Numbered from the stretch's first letter, positions 35,179 through 43,264 are shown. The stretch: DNA of 64,000 bases from Streptomyces aurantiacus (GCF_027107535.1 NZ_CP114283.1:7998001-8062000), one strand, 5' to 3'. Numbers and translations: made by a program. Notes: generated by a model from the sequence alone, not told the origin.

Positions 35179-35627
35179 GCCGTCTCGTCCCCCTGTCCGA
35201 TGGGTAGAGCGCGTACTTCCCGCCCTCGTGTTGCCCCCCTGCCGATGAGCCCCTGACCTTCCATTTGCGCGATGGCAGAGCGGACAGCGGTCCGCGATGC
35301 GCCGAACAGTTCGCACAGTTCCTTCTCAGTCGGGAAGCGGTCCCCGACCCCGACGCTGTCGGCCCGCAAGAGGTCGGTCACCCTCTCAACCAGCGGGCGA
35401 CGGTCACCACTCCCCGCCACGTACCAACCGGCCCCCTGGACGGATTCGATCAGGCCCTCACCCTTAAGCACACCAAGAGCCCGCTCGATGGTGCTGCGGC
35501 TCACGCGGTGCGTGCCCATGAGCTTCGCTTGAGACGGCAGGCTCTCGGTGATCTTGCCCTCCTTGATCTCCTGGCGCAGAGAATCAGAGACCTCCAAGTA
35601 CCTACCTCGCGGACTGGCCTGCGGCAC
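35175..35627 (-). CDS. GntR-family regulator with two tandem winged-helix domains
   Basis: 150 aa. Two wHTH copies are visible: SLRQEIKEGKITESLPSQAK then RVSRSTIERALGVLKGEGLI with wing ESVQGAGWYVA, and again VTDLLRADSVGVGDRFPTEK then GASRTAVRSAIAQMEGQGLI with wing GRGATRGREVRALP. No ligand (FCD/UTRA) domain follows. A single chain would thus act like a pre-formed dimer, or read two half-sites. KorSA-type GntR proteins repress transfer/replication genes in AICEs; here it is coupled to a kinase that may sense or make the signal. Confidence 0.85.
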   Translation of the reverse strand: MPQASPRGRYLEVSDSLRQEIKEGKITESLPSQAKLMGTHRVSRSTIERALGVLKGEGLIESVQGAGWYVAGSGDRRPLVERVTDLLRADSVGVGDRFPTEKELCELFGASRTAVRSAIAQMEGQGLIGRGATRGREVRALPIGQGDETA

Positions 35628-35665
35628 GTGGCCTTCCTTTCCAGTTACGCGGCTGCTTCCCCTAC

Positions 35666-35706
35666 TAGCGTCCCACTACCCGGCAGACGAACCCATAGTG
35701 TCCCAC
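35666..35706. promoter_or_regulatory. Direct-repeat operator candidate upstream of the GntR gene
   Basis: TAGCGTCCCAC (35666-35676) and TAGTGTCCCAC (35696-35706), one mismatch, 30 bp apart centre to centre, about three helical turns. Position is the putative promoter of the GntR-kinase operon, so autoregulation is likely. GGACAG/CTGTCC repeats follow at 35709-35785. Confidence 0.45.
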
Positions 35707-35708
35707 CT

Positions 35709-35785
35709 GTCCGACTGTCCGGTTAAGCCTCTCACCTGCATAAACGGTCCGGACAGCCACTACAGCGACTGTCCGGGGTGTCCGG
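35709..35785. repeat. CTGTCCGG repeats (second cluster)
   Basis: CTGTCC, CGACTGTCCGG, GGTCCGGACAG and CGACTGTCCGGGG within 77 bp, sharing TCCGACTGTCCGG and CGACTGTCCGGGG with the cluster at the end of repA. It could be a second binding locus for the same protein, or a duplicated fragment of the origin. Confidence 0.45.
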
Positions 35786-35797
35786 TCGGAGGCGAAC

Positions 35798-36235
35798 TCA
35801 AATACTGCGTACGAGCTGGGGCCTGGGGAACGACCGGTTCGCGATGTCGATATGCGCGCAGGCCTCCCCCCTGTTGGTAAGGGCGGTGCCGGTCTCGCTC
35901 GCCAAAGCCGGGAAGAACTGTTGGCCTTCCGGTGATTGGCTCGATGTGACCCACTTGTAACCAGGGCCGCCGCGTAGGGCCCACTGCACGAGTCGGCGCC
36001 CCAACCCCTGGCGCTGCCATTCAGGAATCATTGAAATTTTCGCGATCACACCACAGCGGCACACATGGCAGATGTTCCAGATCAAGATTGCATGCTCAAC
36101 GCCGTCTCGCTCGCATACTCGCAAGACTTGGGAATCTGCAACCCCACTGTTCGGGTAGTAGAGGAAGAACTTCTCTTCTCTCGGGTTCCTCATCTTGATC
36201 CACCACCATCTGAACTCACCTAATCCTTCAGGCAT
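35798..36235 (-). CDS. GNAT-family acetyltransferase
   Basis: 145 aa. The acetyl-CoA motif A is VIAKISMIPEWQRQGLGRRLVQWA (Q/RxxGxG) near residues 75-92; the N-terminal part (FFLYYPNSGVADSQVLRVCE) gives the first strands. It is slightly short for a full GNAT. ATG 36235 has GGAGG 4 nt upstream. Base composition is visibly less GC-rich than the backbone, pointing to separate acquisition. Substrate unknown. Confidence 0.68.
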   Translation of the reverse strand: MPEGLGEFRWWWIKMRNPREEKFFLYYPNSGVADSQVLRVCERDGVEHAILIWNICHVCRCGVIAKISMIPEWQRQGLGRRLVQWALRGGPGYKWVTSSQSPEGQQFFPALASETGTALTNRGEACAHIDIANRSFPRPQLVRSI

Positions 36236-36337
36236 TTGACCTCCACGTGTTCAGGGATCGTACGATGCCGCACTGACAGCGACGCTGTCAGCAAGCGGAT
36301 CTACCCGACTGCGCGAGTGGCAAATTGAGGCACAAGC

Positions 36338-36414
36338 GGCTGCAACACCCGGGGTGTTGCAGCACGTCGGCGAAGCCGACCTCTCAATGGGCGTAGGAGC
36401 CGGATACGACTTCC
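36338..36414. repeat. 77-bp repeat, copy 1
   Basis: About 90% identical (8 mismatches by eye) to 43166-43242. It contains hairpin GCTGCAACACC/GGTGTTGCAGC and a second one GTCGGCGAAGCCGAC. It lies between the SLATT-like gene and the GNAT gene, where it could terminate one and regulate the other. Confidence 0.8.
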
Positions 36415-36450
36415 GAACACCGCGGTCAGTGCAGCGTCACACTCAGGCAG

Positions 36451-37296
36451 CTAGATGACCTGCTGCTGGCCTTGCTGCGGCTGATCAAGTTGCTGTTCTC
36501 GCATACGCTGCTCTGCACGCATTCCCTCAACGGTGGCAGCGAATAGTCCAAGATTCTCATTTTCGCTAGCCGCACCATATGGGGCGATCCCTAGTTCGAG
36601 GGCGGTAGTGTGCTGCTCGATACTGTCAGCGGTCTGCTGAAGATTGAAGGCTCTCTCACGAGGCTTGAAATATCCAGTCGCCGCCGTAATCACCGTAACC
36701 GTGAAACCCAGGCCAATGAGAACTCCCTTTGCCGGTTGCGGCGGATCATACCAGGCGGTGACTGCAGAAATCGCCGAAGAGCTAATAAAAAGAAGCCACT
36801 GCATTAGCAGGTGTAATCGCCGATAGTGACGCGACTCTTTACGCAATCGCACAATCTCGCCCGGGATTCTCTCCTTATACGACGCCTGCCGGTCCATTGC
36901 GGGAGGGGTGTGCCGTCTGGCTTCAAGGATGTGGCGTTCCTCAGCCAAGGTGAGGTCGAGCTTGAGTTCTCTGACAGACGTCTCAGAATCTGTCCAGGGA
37001 CTGCTATCCGCGAATTCGGCCACCGCCTGGGCTACCGCAGCCATCAAAAAAATGAATGCGGCACCAGTAAATATTCCATTTATCGCGGATGGCATGTTCG
37101 AGTCCAACCAAATGAACACCTTCAAACCCGCCCACACTAGGAGCGTAACAACGAGAACAACCGGAGTGCCATAAAGCCCGAAGACCTGAAGGCGGCGATT
37201 CTTGATGCGCTGCAACAGATCAGCGATCTCGCGGCGATGCCCGATTAGCGCATCAGTAGTGGAACCACCACTAGAGACGTTCCCCGGTTCTACCAT
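36451..37296 (-). CDS. DUF4231/SLATT-like membrane protein
   Basis: 281 aa. Four transmembrane segments: FGLYGTPVVLVVTLLVW (about 40-60), INGIFTGAAFIFLMAAVAQA (74-95), LLMQWLLFISSSAISAVTAW (~163-185) and VLIGLGFTVTVITAATGYF (~192-212). The last is followed by KPRERAFNLQQTADSIEQHTT, the kind of post-helix segment seen in DUF4231/SLATT proteins. SLATT proteins are proposed pore-type effectors paired with nucleotide-signal or other conflict systems. ATG 37296 has AGGAGG. Lower GC than neighbours. The nearby 184-aa membrane protein is its only obvious partner. Confidence 0.6.
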   Translation of the reverse strand: MVEPGNVSSGGSTTDALIGHRREIADLLQRIKNRRLQVFGLYGTPVVLVVTLLVWAGLKVFIWLDSNMPSAINGIFTGAAFIFLMAAVAQAVAEFADSSPWTDSETSVRELKLDLTLAEERHILEARRHTPPAMDRQASYKERIPGEIVRLRKESRHYRRLHLLMQWLLFISSSAISAVTAWYDPPQPAKGVLIGLGFTVTVITAATGYFKPRERAFNLQQTADSIEQHTTALELGIAPYGAASENENLGLFAATVEGMRAEQRMREQQLDQPQQGQQQVI

Positions 37297-37354
37297 TCCC
37301 GCACAACCCTCCTTTACAACACACCACAGGTCGTCACGATTTCCGTGTTAAACG

Positions 37355-37909
37355 CTACGCTTCAGGCGCTGGCGCGGCCAGACTACTGCGCGAAACCTCA
37401 GACAACGCATCAAGCCCCAGATGGGAACGAACCGCATTTCTAAACGGAGCGATCAGATTGTAGATATCATCAGCATGGGCATATTTCATCTGCTCAGTTA
37501 CAGGGACACCCTGAGCAGCACGATTGAACTCGCTCCACGGTTCATTGAATCTCTCCGCAGCAGCGATCAGGCTAGAGGTGGCTGTTAGCGTCAGATCTGC
37601 GATCGCATCATGGACCGCGCGCGAGCGTTCGCTGTATACACAAAAAGGGTCGTCCACCTTTGCCGGTTGCATTGTGATCAACACGCGGCCGACGTTCAGA
37701 CTGGTTATGTAGGTGGCATACGACCCTAAGGCTGAAATGTACTTCAACGACGTCTCGCGGAGAGGCGTGGCCAGCCTGTGATGGTCTTCTCGATCTCGAC
37801 GGCGCCGCTCCGTGCGCAGTGCAATGGCCTGAGCGATGGCTACGCCGATCAGCGCGAGCATGCCAGCCAGCGCGGGCGTTGCCCACCACGGAGTGATTGA
37901 AGTAGCCAC
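37355..37909 (-). CDS. Hypothetical membrane-anchored protein next to the SLATT-like gene
   Basis: 184 aa. One N-terminal transmembrane helix (ALAGMLALIGVAIAQAIAL) followed by a basic stretch RTERRRRDRED and a helical cytoplasmic domain. No family recognised. GTG 37909 with an AGGGGG upstream. It precedes the SLATT-like gene by 58 bp on the same strand and probably is co-transcribed with it; a partner or immunity role is inference. Confidence 0.58.
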   Translation of the reverse strand: MATSITPWWATPALAGMLALIGVAIAQAIALRTERRRRDREDHHRLATPLRETSLKYISALGSYATYITSLNVGRVLITMQPAKVDDPFCVYSERSRAVHDAIADLTLTATSSLIAAAERFNEPWSEFNRAAQGVPVTEQMKYAHADDIYNLIAPFRNAVRSHLGLDALSEVSRSSLAAPAPEA

Positions 37910-37933
37910 GGTGTACCCCCTAGCGACGACGGT

Positions 37934-38131
37934 TCATCCGACCCGATCGAAGATCGTACTGTCCGCTGCGGTGGTAGGAGTGAGGGTCTGTAATTCCCCT
38001 ACGTTCACCGCGCCGGAAGCGGGCCTCGTGTCCTGACGGGCGCTTCGGAACAACGATCCATGCTCAGCCTGCTTCACAGGACGGACATCGAAGCGGGGCG
38101 ATCCAGGAAGTTCCGACACACCTTGCGCCAT
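37934..38131 (-). CDS. Small hypothetical protein
   Basis: 65 aa beginning MAQGVSELPGSPRF. ATG 38131 has a strong GAGGAG six nt upstream, the main support. It would head the operon of the two membrane-protein genes, 24 bp before the next start. No motif recognised. Confidence 0.45.
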   Translation of the reverse strand: MAQGVSELPGSPRFDVRPVKQAEHGSLFRSARQDTRPASGAVNVGELQTLTPTTAADSTIFDRVG

Positions 38132-38609
38132 AGCTTGCTCCTCACGGACCGTCACCGCAGGTCAGAGGTGTTAGGAAGCCTGAACGGCACGATCACTCCG
38201 AGACATTCACACACCGCCTGGTCGCGTGTCGGCGATGACGGTGCGAGGCCAGCCGGTCGGCCTGATACCAGCTTGGGTACGAACACTGAAGGGTCAAGGT
38301 GTCGCGCCCTTCCCTGGATCAGCATTGTCGGCCACAGTGTGTGGGGGAGCTGAGAGGTGAGGTGGGGCGTGCCTCGATGGAGGGCGTTGCCGGATGAACT
38401 TGATCCGCAGGTCAAAGAATTCGCCGGTCAGTTGCGTCGGCTCGTCGATCGCAGCGGGCTGAGCATCGCCGCAGTAGCCGACCGCACGGGCTACAGCAAG
38501 GCGTCTTGGGAGCGGTATCTCAACGGCCGGCTCCTTGCGCCTAGTACTCCAGCCGTAGATCGTGATCACGCGTGGCTGTGGCGGGCTCGTCAGGCACTAC
38601 GGGGAGGGC

Positions 38610-39194
38610 TTACTGTCCGCCGAGTTGGAGCACAGCAACCACGTACAGGCTCCCGGCCACGGTCAGAAGCAGAAAAGAAAGAACCGTATGGGCGACGAGC
38701 CCTCGCCCTGGAGCAAGGCCCAGATGCGCCCGGGCCGCACGGCTCACATGGGGCCCGGTGACACCTCGCGCGGCGTTCGCGTCCGCCTTCTCGATCGCTC
38801 GGCGTAGTTTCCTGCGGCTTCTCTCGGTCGTGATACCCAGGCGCACACCGTCGGCGTCGCGCACCCACAGCGTCCGGTACGCGCTGCCGTACGAGAAGGT
38901 CGTCAGCAGTCGGACGGAGGTGATCTGGTTGAGATCGACGGACCGCTCGCCGGTCAAGGTGCGCGCAGTCAGGTGCGACGATGAGTGCCGGAACGGGGCT
39001 CGCTCCTCGCACAACGCGGGTAGGAGGACGAAGCCGGTGATCATGGACAGCAGGCCAAGCACGATGGGTGCGCCGTCCGGGGCTACCCCCGCCCTGGCCA
39101 GCCCGTAGCCACCGAGAGGCAGCAGAAGAACCGTCACCGCCAGGCCCGATCCGATGCGGGCACGTGCCACGCTGCGGGTTGTGGTTGCTTCCAC
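38610..39194 (-). CDS. Passenger gene: PH-domain-like membrane protein
   Basis: 194 aa with transmembrane helices at about 16-34 (SGLAVTVLLLPLGGYGLARA), 44-60 (LGLLSMITGFVLLPAL) and 170-190 (VLSFLLLTVAGSLYVVAVL). The middle (HLTARTLTGERSVDLNQITS, then RTLWVRDADGVRLGI) has the strand pattern of bacterial PH-like domains. It lies inside the IS701 terminal repeats, divergent from the transposase. Function in transposition is unlikely; it is probably host or element cargo captured by the IS. Confidence 0.68.
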   Translation of the reverse strand: MEATTTRSVARARIGSGLAVTVLLLPLGGYGLARAGVAPDGAPIVLGLLSMITGFVLLPALCEERAPFRHSSSHLTARTLTGERSVDLNQITSVRLLTTFSYGSAYRTLWVRDADGVRLGITTERSRRKLRRAIEKADANAARGVTGPHVSRAARAHLGLAPGRGLVAHTVLSFLLLTVAGSLYVVAVLQLGGQ

Positions 39195-39375
39195 TGACGC
39201 CCCCGTTTCTGTCGGCGGACATCAGCATGCATGTACGGCGGACCTTCGCACATTGCCAGCGTCCGGCAATCTTCTGCTCGGGATCCGCCGGGGCCGGGCC
39301 CAAGTATCAGGACGACTCCGTGATCTCGTCGTTCGCCGCGGGAACAGGACGGCCACCGCGTGATCTTGGTGAGGT

Positions 39376-40695
39376 GTGTGGACTCTTCAAGATAGTGCGG
39401 TGGCCGCGCGCCACGGTGTAGACCCTGCCCGCTGGCAGGACGCGTTCGAGGCCCTGATGGGCCGGATATCGGGCCGGTTCGCGCGGGTTGAACCACGGCG
39501 CCAGGCGAAGGCCATGTTGTTCGGGCTGCTGTCAGACCTCCCGCGCAAGAACTGCTGGTCGATCGCCGAGTGGGCTGGGCAGACGAGCCCGGACGGTATG
39601 CAGCACCTGCTCGGCCGGGCCAGGTGGGATGCCGACCGCGTGCGTGATGACGTGTGTGAGTACGTGCTGGAGCATCTGCACGACGAGGATGCGGTGCTGG
39701 TGGTCGACGAGACCGGGGACGTAAAGAAGGGCACACACACTGTGGGCGTCCAGCGTCAATACACCGGAACCGCCGGGAGGATCGAAAATGCACAGGTAGC
39801 GGTCTACCTCGTGTACGCCGGCCGCCGCGGGCACGCGGCGGTGGACCGCGAGCTGTACATCCCGCGCTCGTGGACGTGCGACCCGGACCGCTGCAGGGCC
39901 GCTGGGCTGGGCGAGAACACCGTCTTCGCGACCAAGCCGGAACTGGCCGCCCGCATGATCAGCCGGTTCTTCGACGCCGGGCACCACGTGGGCTGGGTCA
40001 CGGGGGACGAGGTCTACGGCGGCAACCCGACGCTGCGGTCCGCGCTGCAGGAGCGCGGCATCGGCTACGTGCTTGCCATCGCCTGCTCTCACGAAGTCAC
40101 CTCCGGTGCCGGGAAGTTCCGTGCGGACGCCCTGGCCGCGAAGGTGCCGAAGCGAGCCTGGCAGAAGCTGTCAGCAGGGTCTGGCGCCAAGGGGCACCGC
40201 TTCTACGACTGGGCCGTCATCGACCTGGCCGAAGTACGGCCCGGAAGTCACCAGCTGCTGATCCGCCGCAACCGCACCACCGGTGAACTCGCCTACTACC
40301 GCTGCTTCTCGCCCGCCCCGGTGCCCCTGGCCACGCTGGTCCGCGTCGCCGGGTCCAGATGGCGGGTGGAAGAGACTTTCCAGGCCGGAAAGGGCCTGGC
40401 CGGACTGGACGAACACCAGGTCCGCCGCTATACCTCGTGGTCACGCTGGGTCACCCTGGCCATGCTCGCCCACGCCTTCCTCGCCGTGGTCCGCGCTGAC
40501 GAACACGTTCGCCATCCCACCCCGGACGGGTTGATCCCCCTCACCTGCAACGAGATCCAGCGACTGTTCACGATGCTGGTCGTCCGGCCCGTGCACGACG
40601 TGGCCCACCGGCTCGCCTGGTCCGCCTGGCGACGTCGCCACCAGGCCCGTGCTCGGGCCGGCCATTACCGGAGGCAAGCCGCAAGCCAGACGTGA
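39376..40695 (+). CDS. IS701-family DDE transposase
   Basis: 439 aa from GTG 39376. DDE residues: VLVVDETGDVKKGTHTVGV, GWVTGDEVYGGNP, and WRVEETFQAGKGLAGLDEHQ. N-terminal region RRQAKAMLFGLLSDLPRKNCW typical of IS701. The frame is complete, so the element may still be active. Confidence 0.94.
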   Translation: MWTLQDSAVAARHGVDPARWQDAFEALMGRISGRFARVEPRRQAKAMLFGLLSDLPRKNCWSIAEWAGQTSPDGMQHLLGRARWDADRVRDDVCEYVLEHLHDEDAVLVVDETGDVKKGTHTVGVQRQYTGTAGRIENAQVAVYLVYAGRRGHAAVDRELYIPRSWTCDPDRCRAAGLGENTVFATKPELAARMISRFFDAGHHVGWVTGDEVYGGNPTLRSALQERGIGYVLAIACSHEVTSGAGKFRADALAAKVPKRAWQKLSAGSGAKGHRFYDWAVIDLAEVRPGSHQLLIRRNRTTGELAYYRCFSPAPVPLATLVRVAGSRWRVEETFQAGKGLAGLDEHQVRRYTSWSRWVTLAMLAHAFLAVVRADEHVRHPTPDGLIPLTCNEIQRLFTMLVVRPVHDVAHRLAWSAWRRRHQARARAGHYRRQAASQT

Positions 40696-41083
40696 AGATC
40701 ACGATCTACGGCTGGAGTACTAGGGGCGCGATTGTCGCCCTGGCCGAAGTGACCGGTACCAACCCTGTCCATCTCACGACTATGTGGGAGCTGGCCGAGC
40801 GCGCCTGGAGCCGCTCAGAGATGCGCCACGACATGACCATGGAAGCGATCCAAATTTCCCATGCTCACTCCGCCCATCTCGACATGGGTACACCGCGGCT
40901 ATACGCCCGAGGAAGTTGGGCAGCTCGAACGGAAGTTGCTCCTATTGTGGGCCTAGCCGCAGTTGAGACACCTGATTCGACGGGCATCGCTGACGGCCTT
41001 GAGGCTCTGTTCCAACGTCTCGGACCGCCCCCTGATTCACTCTCCGTGCAGCCTGTTGGCGCAAAGGACGGGGGTGGGGTCCG

Positions 41084-41551
41084 GTGACAGCAAGTTGGAG
41101 AGACTGGAAGCAAGAACCAGCCGGGTTCGGAATAGCCAAGCAGTGGGCTGAGTTGCCAGCCGAGCACCTAAAGATTGCTCTGGAAGCACTGGAACCGCAG
41201 CTTCAAAGAGAACACGAAGCGCAGATGGAACACATGCGCCTTGCCGCGCAAGAATCGGAAGCTGGTCGCGCACATCGGTTGTACATGTGTGGCCTCATCG
41301 CCGGTTTCGTAGTGACCATCGGCATGCTGGCTGGCGCCGTCGTGGTGGGGAGCAACAACCAGCCTGTCCTCGCAGGCATTCTGTCTGGCCCTAGCGTCAT
41401 TGCACTGGCGTCAGTCTTTGTGCTGCGCCGCAATGACGCCTCACAGATGCGAGCTGTTGCACGGGCACATCAGTCAGTAATGAACGCGGCCACCTCGGCT
41501 GGCGCACCCCCCATACCGCCTGCTGGTCCAAGTGCTGGCAGCCCTGTGTGA
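41084..41551 (+). CDS. DUF2335-like membrane protein
   Basis: 155 aa. A coiled, Glu-rich N-terminal part (EALEPQLQREHEAQMEHMRL) leads into two transmembrane helices (LIAGFVVTIGMLAGAVVVG and VLAGILSGPSVIALASVFVL), the DUF2335 layout. GTG 41084 overlaps the XRE stop. The XRE-plus-2TM pairing recalls toxin-antitoxin or phage-defence regulation, but I cannot support more than that. Confidence 0.65.
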   Translation: MTASWRDWKQEPAGFGIAKQWAELPAEHLKIALEALEPQLQREHEAQMEHMRLAAQESEAGRAHRLYMCGLIAGFVVTIGMLAGAVVVGSNNQPVLAGILSGPSVIALASVFVLRRNDASQMRAVARAHQSVMNAATSAGAPPIPPAGPSAGSPV

Positions 41552-41708
41552 CTCGCCCTTCTTAAACCGCTCGGCGTCTCCTCCTCGCTTCTGCGACACA
41601 CCTCCGACACAACCAAGGCCACCGTGCAGCCTGGATCGCATTGCGTTGCAGGTCAGATGAGGCATCAGCATTGAACGGCACAATCTCTCCGGAGTGTTGT
41701 ACGACTGT

Positions 41709-43010
41709 TCAGCTGACCCATATGCCATCGGGTGAGAGACGGCGAGCAAGACGCCGGCCCGCGGCGCTTACGGGAGTCGACCAGGACACATCCGAAACCT
41801 TGCATCCAAAGTCAGTGGCGAGTGCCTGTACGAGCGTGGCACCAATGCCACGACGCCTGTAGACGTCCGCTACCCAAATTAGGACGATTCGAGGGCGCAG
41901 GGTGGCGTCCTCATCGCCGTACGGGGACCCGTCGATGAGATCCCAACGGCGGTGCTCGTTAGTGTCTTGGGCGGCCACGTAGCCAATGATGCACTCGTCT
42001 ACCTTCAACAGATACGCACGATAGTTGTCCGTAGTCACTTCAGGTTCACCGACATGGGACCACGACGGGAAGTCGTAGCTGTCCTCCCTCTGCGGCATAC
42101 GCGCCACTTGGTGGGCCAATCTCCGCCACGAAATCGGTGACTGCGTCGCGACAACTGCCAGGTCACCCCACCAGTCAAGTCCCTTCGGCACTCGAACACC
42201 TAGGGCCCAAGACGCATGATGCACGCGGTGGACGTTGTCATCGTCGTCTACATCCCGAAAACGCATGCCACAGGGGCACTTGTCGCTACTCGGTGTCTCC
42301 AACTGCTGGAACTGGACTGGGATCGCGCCACGGCTAAGGTCCTCGCCACCGCCTCCTACCCAAGGCCGGAAGGGTGCATCATCCGACTCGACGTAACCGG
42401 TCCAACGGTCTACCCACCCCGGATGCTGCTCGGGGAACATCTCCCGAATCTGCTTCTGAACCGCTGGCAGTGTGGGGCGAACCCAGACGCTGCCAGCTGT
42501 CGCCCGACCATTGAGGCGCAGGCCGGAGTCCGTTGCCTTAGCTCGCAGGAACTTCAGAAACACTCCTGGGGGTGAATCGAAGTCGACTCCGCGGATCAGC
42601 TCTCGCTCACCAGGAGCAAGCCACTCATCGACGGGCAGCGCGAGCCGCTCGGCGATGGCGTGCAGTTTGCTGTAGTCATTTTCGAGTTCTGCGGCCCGCA
42701 AAGCTTCGACCGTAGCCTCAACGTCTCGAAACCGAGCGCACAAGTCGAGCCAACGAGGGCCGTTCCCCCAGAAGAAGGTCCCTTGGTAACCCTCGTACCG
42801 AATCCGGTTCATTGCCGCATAACGCACCCTGTCGACTGCTGCTAAGTAGTCTGCCGGCAGATCTTTTTCGCCGCCCCGTGAGGATTCCGCATCGACGTAG
42901 CTGTCTCGGTCAAGCTGGATGATGGCGAACTGGCGTGAGGGCCGGATATGGATCCTCCGTGTGTCCCGGCTACTCGCATCAGCGACAAGGTGGATGGTCC
43001 GCTCGGTCAT
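41709..43010 (-). CDS. ESCO/Eco1-like acetyltransferase with zinc finger
   Basis: 433 aa. Residues 1-230 are unrecognised. At 245-265 CPCGMRFRDVDDDDNVHRVHH resembles the CxxCGM...H..HH zinc finger of eukaryotic cohesin acetyltransferases (here CxC spacing). The C-terminus (330-433) is a GNAT-like domain: RIVLIWVADVYRRRGIGATL (acetyl-CoA loop RRxGIG) then SWSTPVSAAGRRLARRL, comparable to the SxPTPxGxxFA motif of ESCO proteins. I infer protein acetylation; target unknown. ATG 43010 has GGAG nine nt upstream. Codon use is less GC-rich than the backbone. It is the last gene of element 1, a cargo position. Confidence 0.6.
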   Translation of the reverse strand: MTERTIHLVADASSRDTRRIHIRPSRQFAIIQLDRDSYVDAESSRGGEKDLPADYLAAVDRVRYAAMNRIRYEGYQGTFFWGNGPRWLDLCARFRDVEATVEALRAAELENDYSKLHAIAERLALPVDEWLAPGERELIRGVDFDSPPGVFLKFLRAKATDSGLRLNGRATAGSVWVRPTLPAVQKQIREMFPEQHPGWVDRWTGYVESDDAPFRPWVGGGGEDLSRGAIPVQFQQLETPSSDKCPCGMRFRDVDDDDNVHRVHHASWALGVRVPKGLDWWGDLAVVATQSPISWRRLAHQVARMPQREDSYDFPSWSHVGEPEVTTDNYRAYLLKVDECIIGYVAAQDTNEHRRWDLIDGSPYGDEDATLRPRIVLIWVADVYRRRGIGATLVQALATDFGCKVSDVSWSTPVSAAGRRLARRLSPDGIWVS

Positions 43011-43165
43011 GCACTCTGCTCCATAGCTCTAGCCGGATCGGTCAGACCGATCATTCCTGTCCCTGCGAGCCTCGGGAAGGGCGCGGACCTGGGGCAAGTC
43101 CTGATCGGCTCAATCACGCTTCGGTGCCAGCACCCCGATGTCGTCCGGCTGTCCAGCTACCGACG

Positions 43166-43242
43166 GGCTGCAACACCCCGGATGTTGCAGCCCGTCGGCG
43201 AAGCCGACCTCTCATCGGGCGCAGGAGCCGGAGGCGACTTCC
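43166..43242. repeat. 77-bp repeat, copy 2
   Basis: Homologue of 36338-36414. It lies in the leader of the ESCO-like gene and directly before the 17-bp arm-type repeat (43248-43264) at the right end of element 1. Carries the same two nested hairpins. Confidence 0.8.
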
Positions 43243-43247
43243 TACTT

Positions 43248-43264
43248 CGCACTATCTGCGATAC
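43248..43264. repeat. 17-bp repeat near right end of element 1
   Basis: CGCACTATCTGCGATAC, identical to 18297-18313; see that entry. 77 bp from the middle att. Confidence 0.5.

Larger units (their letters stand above)
38545..40719 (+). mobile_element. IS701-family insertion sequence with passenger gene (2175 bp)
   Basis: Perfect 23-bp terminal inverted repeats beginning TACTCCAGCCGTAGATCG, flanked by a CTAG duplication (38541-38544, 40720-40723), matching the YTAR target preference known for IS701. Between the left end and the transposase lies an unrelated, oppositely oriented gene (38610-39194), so this is a longer-than-usual, passenger-bearing IS. Confidence 0.92.
38369..41087 (+). pseudogene. 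XRE-family regulator, interrupted by an IS701-family element
   Basis: Left part 38369-38544 encodes an HTH (VKEFAGQLRRLVDRSGLSI and DRTGYSKASWERYLNGR). The gene resumes at 40724 after the IS with GAIVALAEVTGTNPVHLTTM, the end of the HTH domain and its following helix. Deleting the IS and one CTAG gives a continuous frame of about 181 aa ending at 41087. GTG 38369 has GAGG 6 nt upstream. Its stop overlaps the DUF2335-like gene by four bases (GTGA), so the two formed an operon. The HTH is cut in its last helices, so the regulator is presumably dead. Confidence 0.82.
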
